The position numbers and the translations under genes are program-made. A stretch of DNA of 64,000 nucleotides from Elusimicrobia bacterium GWA2_51_34 (GTDB lineage Bacteria; Elusimicrobiota; Elusimicrobia; Elusimicrobiales; UBA9959). The stretch spans positions 109,072 through 173,071 of the forward strand of contig MGTS01000014.1 in the NCBI GenBank assembly GCA_001799565.1, written 5' to 3'. Numbering within the stretch: position 1 is the stretch's first letter; each line of letters starts with the position of its first letter. This document shows positions 59,064 through 64,000 of this stretch, piece by piece. The notes beneath the pieces were generated by a model. The model saw only the letters and a list, made by a program, of their open reading frames with translations. It was not told where the DNA came from and did no database searches.

Positions 59064-59507
59064 TCAGAATGGAACTTCGTCAATCCCTTCCCCGCCGCCT
59101 GCCGTTTTGGCGGTCGCGGGCTCTTTTAACTCGGAATTGCCGGCCGGCCCATCCTCACGCTTTCCCAGGAATTCCATTTCGTCCACATATACCACCATCT
59201 TGGATTGTTTCTTGCCGTCTTCCTTCCCGGCCCATTCTTCAAGGACCAGGTGCCCTTCAATATAGACCTGCTGGCCTTTGTTCAGATATTTTTCAACCAG
59301 GTCCGCCATTTTTCGTCCGGGTTCGCGATTGAACGCTTTCAAATCCACCCACACGGGCACTTCTTCCCACTGCCCGCTTTGCTGGTTCTTGCGGCGATTG
59401 TTTACGGCGAAGCCGATGTTGGCCACCTTGCCGCCGTTGCTGAATGTCTTAATCTCCGGGTCGCGGGTCAGACGCCCGATCAGCATTACCTTGTTTAAGT
59501 TTGCCAT
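59064..59507 (-). CDS. ssb: Single-stranded DNA-binding protein
   Basis: This 147-residue protein has the OB-fold start NKVMLIGRLTRDPEIKTFSN and the strands VANIGFAVNNRRKN and EVPVWVDLKAFNREPGRKMA, then GQQVYIEGHLVLEEW. The C-terminus EGIDEVPF is a variant of the acidic SSB tail (DDxPF) that recruits partner proteins. It binds as tetramers to ssDNA. Confidence 0.95.
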   Translation of the reverse strand: MANLNKVMLIGRLTRDPEIKTFSNGGKVANIGFAVNNRRKNQQSGQWEEVPVWVDLKAFNREPGRKMADLVEKYLNKGQQVYIEGHLVLEEWAGKEDGKKQSKMVVYVDEMEFLGKREDGPAGNSELKEPATAKTAGGGEGIDEVPF

Positions 59508-59707
59508 GTAGTATCTCCTCCATTTCCGCGGATAGTATTTCTTGAATCACTTTATTTTAGCCTAAAACACACTGGCACGTTCCCGCCTACTTCAGTTTAA
59601 TCTATCACTTTTCCTGCCCCGTTTCCAATTTTAGATTTATTACCTTAATCCAGGCAAGGGGTATAAATGCGCGGAGTTTTTGTTCATACGTCTTTTCCAA
59701 CCCATTA

Positions 59708-60607
59708 CTATAGGAAACCTTCTTTACACAGATACTCAAGCAACCTTAGCTCATCAAACAGAATTTGTGATTCAGGAGGAATTACAATTGCGGATTCTTT
59801 TTCCGGGAAACAGGCTCTTATTTTTTTAAAGGCTTCTTTCTTAATAAACTTCAACTTATTCCTGGCATTCGTCCGTTCTTCAGTAGCGTTGTATTCCGCC
59901 TCCTTTTTAATTCTAATTAAAAACTTTTTCTGTTCTTCAAAAGAGTAGTTTACTATACAATCGTATGTTTGACAGTCCTCTATAGGATAGTCAAGGGCAA
60001 CAACTCCCTTAATGGCGAAATGAGCAGCAAATCCGGCTGATTTACTCACAAGCGTATAAAAGAGACTGGCCTCTGGGGACCCTTCTGATATTTTTTTAAG
60101 CTTTTCCAGCTCTAACGCATAATTAACCAAAGGTGCGCGTCTATCAGCCGAAAGAGATTTTATAAACTCGTCCTGGCCATTTTGGTCTAGTTTTAAGATA
60201 TTATTCCAGAGTATGGCAGGATCTACAGAGTAGAGCGCGTTATTATCAGGGGGAAATTCTTTGGTGTTGTATTTTACCAAGGTGCCGGTGACTATAATAT
60301 CGGAGCGGACTATAAGAGGGAAGTAGATATGCGGGAAGGCGATTATGCGCCTTTCAGCGTATACATTGGCGAGGGTGTCCCCCACCTGCCCATCCAAGGC
60401 GTCAGCTATGGCGCCTTTAAGGGAATCTTCTCCCACGGGGCAGGCGTTGTAGCAGGGGAAGAAGAGCCAGCGGCGCGATACTCCTTCGGCCATGCCGCTA
60501 GGCCTTTCGTATTGGCTACCGATGCTTGTTGAAGAAATTCCTATGGGTTGGTAATAGGCGCAGCCGGTTAAAAATAAGATCGGTAAAAAAACCAACAATT
60601 TTTTCAT
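59708..60607 (-). CDS. Lipoprotein of unknown function
   Basis: This 299-residue protein has a lipobox (MKKLLVFLPILFLTGC, lipidation at Cys16). The first third, with TSIGSQYERPSGMAEGVSRR, PCYNACPVGEDSLKGAIADA and SDIIVTGTLVKY, is well ordered and resembles TRL-like lipoproteins. The C-terminal third is highly charged and helical (FEEQKKFLIRIKKEAEYNAT), probably coiled. There is no operon partner. Confidence 0.7.
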   Translation of the reverse strand: MKKLLVFLPILFLTGCAYYQPIGISSTSIGSQYERPSGMAEGVSRRWLFFPCYNACPVGEDSLKGAIADALDGQVGDTLANVYAERRIIAFPHIYFPLIVRSDIIVTGTLVKYNTKEFPPDNNALYSVDPAILWNNILKLDQNGQDEFIKSLSADRRAPLVNYALELEKLKKISEGSPEASLFYTLVSKSAGFAAHFAIKGVVALDYPIEDCQTYDCIVNYSFEEQKKFLIRIKKEAEYNATEERTNARNKLKFIKKEAFKKIRACFPEKESAIVIPPESQILFDELRLLEYLCKEGFL

Positions 60608-60972
60608 GTAGCGTTACCCCCGAAAACTAGATTGCTCCAAAGTTTACCATTTTCTTAAGTTGGGTTTGTGCCAGTCTTATGGACGAGGGTCACTTGAGTT
60701 TGCTGTGATCTCCGGGTGGGGCATTGTGATGTATCGTGAGAAGGGCGGGGCAAATATACCTTTAATTTAAAGAAGCGTGAGCAACGTCTGGAAAAAATCG
60801 GAAGGAGTGGCGGCGGATTTGTTTGAGGGGGTTTCCGGAGGCCGACTTGGGCTTGCAGTCAGGGGAGGCCGAGGATAAGGGCCGACGCGCTGGAGGACCC
60901 GGCCCCCTCAAATAAACCCGCCGACAGGACCCCGACTATTCATCCTGCCAAAGCCATAAGCCCGGCATCACT
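60608..60972. other. Gap with a candidate structured RNA
   Basis: The first 190 nt show no ORF or structure that I can support. From 60811 on there is a GC-rich structured region, treated separately. Confidence 0.5.
60811..60923. ncRNA. Candidate structured RNA, strand unknown
   Basis: CGGCGGATTTGTTTGAGGGG (60811-60830) pairs with the complement of CCCCCTCAAATAAACCCGCC (60904-60923) over about 20 bp with two mismatches. The loop is about 70 nt of GC-rich sequence with internal complementarity (GGAGGCCGAC, GGGGAGGCCGAG, GGGCCGACGC). There is no ORF in it. It does not match SRP RNA, tmRNA or RNase P motifs that I can recall. Confidence 0.45.
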
Positions 60973-63900
60973 TTATATCTGCGTGGCTATCATTCTGTAG
61001 TTTTTTATTTCCGCGAACAGATTGAAGTCCGCGTCAAAGGCGTAGGCGTCGTAAAGCGTTTTGCCGTCTTCGTCCGCGCCTTTATAGAGACCGTAAAGGT
61101 AAAGCTCGGCCGGATCATGGGGGTTGTTGTCGTAAACCGTAACTTCCTCAACGGCGTCGGGAAGCGTTATTTTGCGCTCGAAATGCACATCGCGGTATCC
61201 GCAGGCCTGGAACAGTGACTCTATTACCATGGGGTGGAATATAAGTTTCGGGTGGGCCGTTTTCCAAAGCGGAGCCTCCGGCCTTTTATAAACAGCCAGG
61301 ACGGATTCTTTCTGTATGGAGAGGAGACCCGCCAGAACCTGGAAGCTTGGCCCGTGGAAATAAGTTTTGTATATGGTTTCACCGGTAACGGCGTATTTGC
61401 GCGCCTTGGGCAGCTCCGGCTTTTCAAGTTTCTCCCAGGAGGATTTTGAGCGCGCGCCCGCTTCCGCCGTGAAATGGGTGCGGGTATTGCCCATTTTAAT
61501 TCCCCTGGCGTTTACAAAGTCGGATTCTATTTTAAATTCAAAACCGGTTCCGGCGGCCCCGGCTTTTATTATTATTTCCACGGGCTTCTCCCGTAGAAGT
61601 TTTATCGGTACGGTAAAGTGCACGTTTTTAAGGGCCTGCGGAGCGGCGCCTGAAACTGCGGACGCGGCTTCGGCAAAAGTTTCAAGGCCCATTACGCCCG
61701 GCACATAAGGCGTGCCGTTTATAGAGTGGTCGGCCAGGTAAGGGTCGCGCTCAAGCGAAAATTTAGTCGTGGCCGCGAGGCTTGAGCCTTTGGCGCAGGA
61801 CCGGATATTCTCCACGAAGTGCAGGCCGGAATTACCGCCCCTGGGAAAGTCGGGCGCGAATTCCAGCTGCTTGTCCCAGTCCAGTTTCCCCAGGCTTCCT
61901 GAAAGAACTATTTCCGGCGCCCGCCCGTAAACAAGTTCGTCGGCCACGGCGTTCATCCCTTCTTCCGGATAGAGAAATTCCATTTCCTGTGATTTCAGGA
62001 AGGCCTCCACTCCGGGCCTCATGGCCATGCCTACATTCGCGTAGGCTGTCATATCAACGCTAAGACCTCGTGAGCCCTTATTTGAGAGGCTGTTGGCGAA
62101 TTTGGCGATATAGTCGGAGGCGGCGGCGTAATCGGATTGGCCCAGGTTGCCGAATTTACCGGCTACGGAAGAGATCATCACCCAGAAACCGGCATCTTTG
62201 ACAATGCCGGCTTTCCAGAGGTTGATGGCGCTTGCGGCCTTAGTGTTGAAGATCATAAGGAATTCTTCAAAGGTTTTGTCCGCCACCATCTTTGAGCGTT
62301 CAAGACCGGCGAAATGCACCACTCCGTCTATCCGGCCGAAGTCGGCCTTTATCTTTTCCATGACCGCGTCAAAGGCGTCGGAATCGTTAAGGTCGCATTT
62401 GCAGTAGGTGACCTTTGAGCCCGCGGCTTTCAGCTCGGTTATGCTTTTATAAAGCAGGGCTGAATCTTTTATCCGGGTGAACTCTTTTTCCAGAATGGCC
62501 GGAGTGGGCTTATCCATTTTTTTCTTCAGCTCCTGCCAAAGGCCTTTTGTCTTATAGGCCGCCAGTTCTTCGCCGCTCATGGCCGCCCATTTGGCTGAAT
62601 TTTCATCCAGGGTTATGATATCAAGCAGGATCAGGTTCGGTTTGAAGCGTTCGGCGAGTATTTTAGCGAACAGCGCGCCCAGGCCCCTGCCGCCGCCGGT
62701 AATTAACACCGTTTTGCCTTCAAGGGGAGTTCTGGCTTGCACCGTATCAAGGGTTTCCGGCCGGGCCAGCATAGTGAAGCGTTTTCCATCCTGATAGGCG
62801 ACGGCAAGGCGCTTGTCGGAGTAAAGAAGCTCATAGAAAGTTTTCTGCACTATGGCCTGGTTTGAGGCTGAGGGTTCAAAGTCTATCATCTTAACCAGGG
62901 TTTTCTCCAGCTCTTTGCGCAGGCACATGGTGATGCCGTAGATAGCGCCGTAAACCGGATCATAGGCGTCTTTTGCCTTGTAGCCGAAGCCGCCGTCAAG
63001 AGTGCTGACCACGGCCATGAAAGTAGGGTGTCCTTCCGTTGTGTTATTAAGGGCCTTGTTAAAATGCTTGCCCGCGGCGAACAGCCCCAAGGCGTAGTGT
63101 TTCAGGTCCGTGAAAGCGGCGGTGTCGTCTGAAAGAGATTTGACCATACAGCCCATAAGATAAAAAACTCCCTGCACGTCGGGGTGCGCGGCCGCGAAGT
63201 CAGCCGTTGTTTTATCAAGCGCCGTGAGGTCCTTGAAATCCACGGTAATTGAGTCTTTCATCTTCGTTTTTGCCGAAGTGAAAATGAAAGAGTCCACGCG
63301 GTGCTTGTTGAGCTCCGCTCTGAACGCCTTCAGCAGGTCAAGGTCTTCTCCGAAGACAACGACCGGACGCTTGGGAGACAGTTTTTTTATTATTTCCTGG
63401 CCTATCGGCGCGGGCGCTATTACCGGTACATAGCGGATGTGGCGTTTCGGATAGGCCGGTTTTTCTTCCTTGGGCGCATTTGACGTAACATCCAGCAGAT
63501 CAGGCTGTAAGGCGGCCTTCTTAACGGAAGTTTTGGTGTGCGGTCGTTCAAGCGTTTGAATTCCCGGGGAATAGGCTGAAGGCTGAGGGCTCAAGTCTGA
63601 AGGTCCGGAAGCTGAAACCTGCTTGGGTTCCGGTTTGCTTATGGCCTCTGGCTTATGGCTTATGGCAGGCACTGCGCCTGTTTCGTCCAGGACGAAACGG
63701 ATGCAGTGCCTTATTGTCGGGTAATCCTGAAGCGCGACATTATCGCGCCTTGGAATGGAATAATGTTCTCGTATGGCGGCGAAAAGCTCCGCCTGCTTTA
63801 CGGTGTCAATGCCCAGGTCGGCTTCCATGTTAAGGTCCAACTCCAGTATATCCTTCGGATAGCCGGTTTTTTCGCTGATCATAGAAAGAATTTCAGCCTG

Positions 63901-64000
63901 GACCGAGTCTTCGCTGAAAGCGGCTGACGCCGAGGGCGCAACCGCTGTCACAGGTTGCAAGTCACCAGTCACAGGTTTTTTTGCGGTCGTTTCCGGCTTG
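60973..64000 (-). CDS. Multidomain fatty-acid/polyketide synthase: ACP-KR-DH (partial)
   Basis: The frame is open to the right edge, so the N-terminal domains are missing. Domains seen: an acyl-carrier domain with EADLGIDTVKQAELFAAIRE, in which the usual phosphopantetheine Ser is Thr; a linker; a ketoreductase with LITGGGRGLGALFAKIL and SSVAGKFGNLGQSDYAAASD (Ser and Tyr); and a C-terminal hotdog dehydratase with DHSINGTPYVPGVMGLETF (HxxxGxxxxP) and HGPSFQVLAGLLSI. The layout resembles PUFA-synthase-like (PfaA-type) or related type I systems. It would work with the PPTase at 58349. Two word-array tracts lie in the linkers. Confidence 0.88.
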   Translation of the reverse strand, partial: KPETTAKKPVTGDLQPVTAVAPSASAAFSEDSVQAEILSMISEKTGYPKDILELDLNMEADLGIDTVKQAELFAAIREHYSIPRRDNVALQDYPTIRHCIRFVLDETGAVPAISHKPEAISKPEPKQVSASGPSDLSPQPSAYSPGIQTLERPHTKTSVKKAALQPDLLDVTSNAPKEEKPAYPKRHIRYVPVIAPAPIGQEIIKKLSPKRPVVVFGEDLDLLKAFRAELNKHRVDSFIFTSAKTKMKDSITVDFKDLTALDKTTADFAAAHPDVQGVFYLMGCMVKSLSDDTAAFTDLKHYALGLFAAGKHFNKALNNTTEGHPTFMAVVSTLDGGFGYKAKDAYDPVYGAIYGITMCLRKELEKTLVKMIDFEPSASNQAIVQKTFYELLYSDKRLAVAYQDGKRFTMLARPETLDTVQARTPLEGKTVLITGGGRGLGALFAKILAERFKPNLILLDIITLDENSAKWAAMSGEELAAYKTKGLWQELKKKMDKPTPAILEKEFTRIKDSALLYKSITELKAAGSKVTYCKCDLNDSDAFDAVMEKIKADFGRIDGVVHFAGLERSKMVADKTFEEFLMIFNTKAASAINLWKAGIVKDAGFWVMISSVAGKFGNLGQSDYAAASDYIAKFANSLSNKGSRGLSVDMTAYANVGMAMRPGVEAFLKSQEMEFLYPEEGMNAVADELVYGRAPEIVLSGSLGKLDWDKQLEFAPDFPRGGNSGLHFVENIRSCAKGSSLAATTKFSLERDPYLADHSINGTPYVPGVMGLETFAEAASAVSGAAPQALKNVHFTVPIKLLREKPVEIIIKAGAAGTGFEFKIESDFVNARGIKMGNTRTHFTAEAGARSKSSWEKLEKPELPKARKYAVTGETIYKTYFHGPSFQVLAGLLSIQKESVLAVYKRPEAPLWKTAHPKLIFHPMVIESLFQACGYRDVHFERKITLPDAVEEVTVYDNNPHDPAELYLYGLYKGADEDGKTLYDAYAFDADFNLFAEIKNYRMIATQI
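63560..63675. repeat. Word array inside the megasynthase linker
   Basis: GAATAGGCTGAAGGCTGAGG, CTTATGGCCTCTGGC and TTATGGCTTATGGCAGGC lie in frame between the ACP and KR domains and encode a Pro/Ser/Lys-rich linker. The words match those of the intergenic elements of the CTTATGGC family. A second short tract (TCACCAGTCACAGG) lies at 63949-63975. Confidence 0.65.

Noticed and set aside
60811..60923. SRP 4.5S RNA
   Set aside because: The apical GGTC..GGAAGCAGCC motif is absent; the long closing stem alone is not enough.

Overview
The window reads as one contig of an anaerobic, hydrogen-metabolising, Gram-negative bacterium. Lipoproteins with lipoboxes, a SurA-type periplasmic chaperone and an Sfp-type PPTase beside a megasynthase point to a diderm. 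A complete HdrABC-MvhADG module and a complex-I-like [NiFe] hydrogenase point to strict anaerobiosis. The gene content and the mix of compact operons with odd repeat-filled gaps would fit an Elusimicrobiota-like lineage, but no marker gene here proves that; treat it as inference.

Layout. 0-9 kb: an MFS transporter (cut by the left edge) with an ATP-grasp ligase, a divergent esterase, a methyltransferase/PilZ pair, a PepT-like peptidase, a lipoprotein, dtd, a stand-alone Lrp ligand-binding domain and a DUF192 protein. 9-12.8 kb: a GlmL/MutL-like ASKHA ATPase and an uncharacterised partner. 12.8-15.2 kb: a small AT-rich accessory island (BRO-N, J-domain membrane protein, zinc ribbon). 15.5-23.4 kb: RNase R, a three-gene operon (membrane glycosyltransferase, FAD oxidoreductase, B12-radical SAM) and an oxidoreductase remnant. 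23.4-27 kb: four uncharacterised membrane proteins (DUF6754 cassette). 27-38.4 kb: a SurA-like protein and an 11-gene complex-I-like operon whose NuoD-like subunit keeps both [NiFe] CxxC motifs. 38.4-47 kb: accessory and exported genes (nuclease-like ORF within inverted repeats, B12-radical SAM, exported deiminase-like protein, DUF362 ferredoxin, AbiEii-type toxin pair). 47-54.2 kb: hdrCBA-mvhDGA and a hydrogenase maturation protease. 54.4-64 kb: a carboxyltransferase, an operon with PPTase/cupin/DUF5989/SGNH/SxtJ-like genes, ssb, a lipoprotein and a large ACP-KR-DH megasynthase that runs off the right edge.

How the genes work together. HdrABC-MvhADG would couple H2 to a low-potential ferredoxin and a second acceptor in the cytoplasm. 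The membrane hydrogenase would couple ferredoxin and H+/H2 to ion translocation. Together they can form a ferredoxin-hydrogen energy loop. The maturation protease next to mvhA can process one or both large subunits.

The most striking feature is non-coding. Many intergenic gaps, including gaps inside the hydrogenase operon, hold long imperfect hairpins whose two arms are built from tandemly varied 7-10 nt words. Each locus has its own word, but clear families recur. A separate palindromic unit of about 40 bp is found four times. Two copies sit inside word-array hairpins, and one of these has a perfect 7-bp target duplication. Similar word arrays also occur in frame in the linkers of the megasynthase. 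I know of no described element that matches this architecture.
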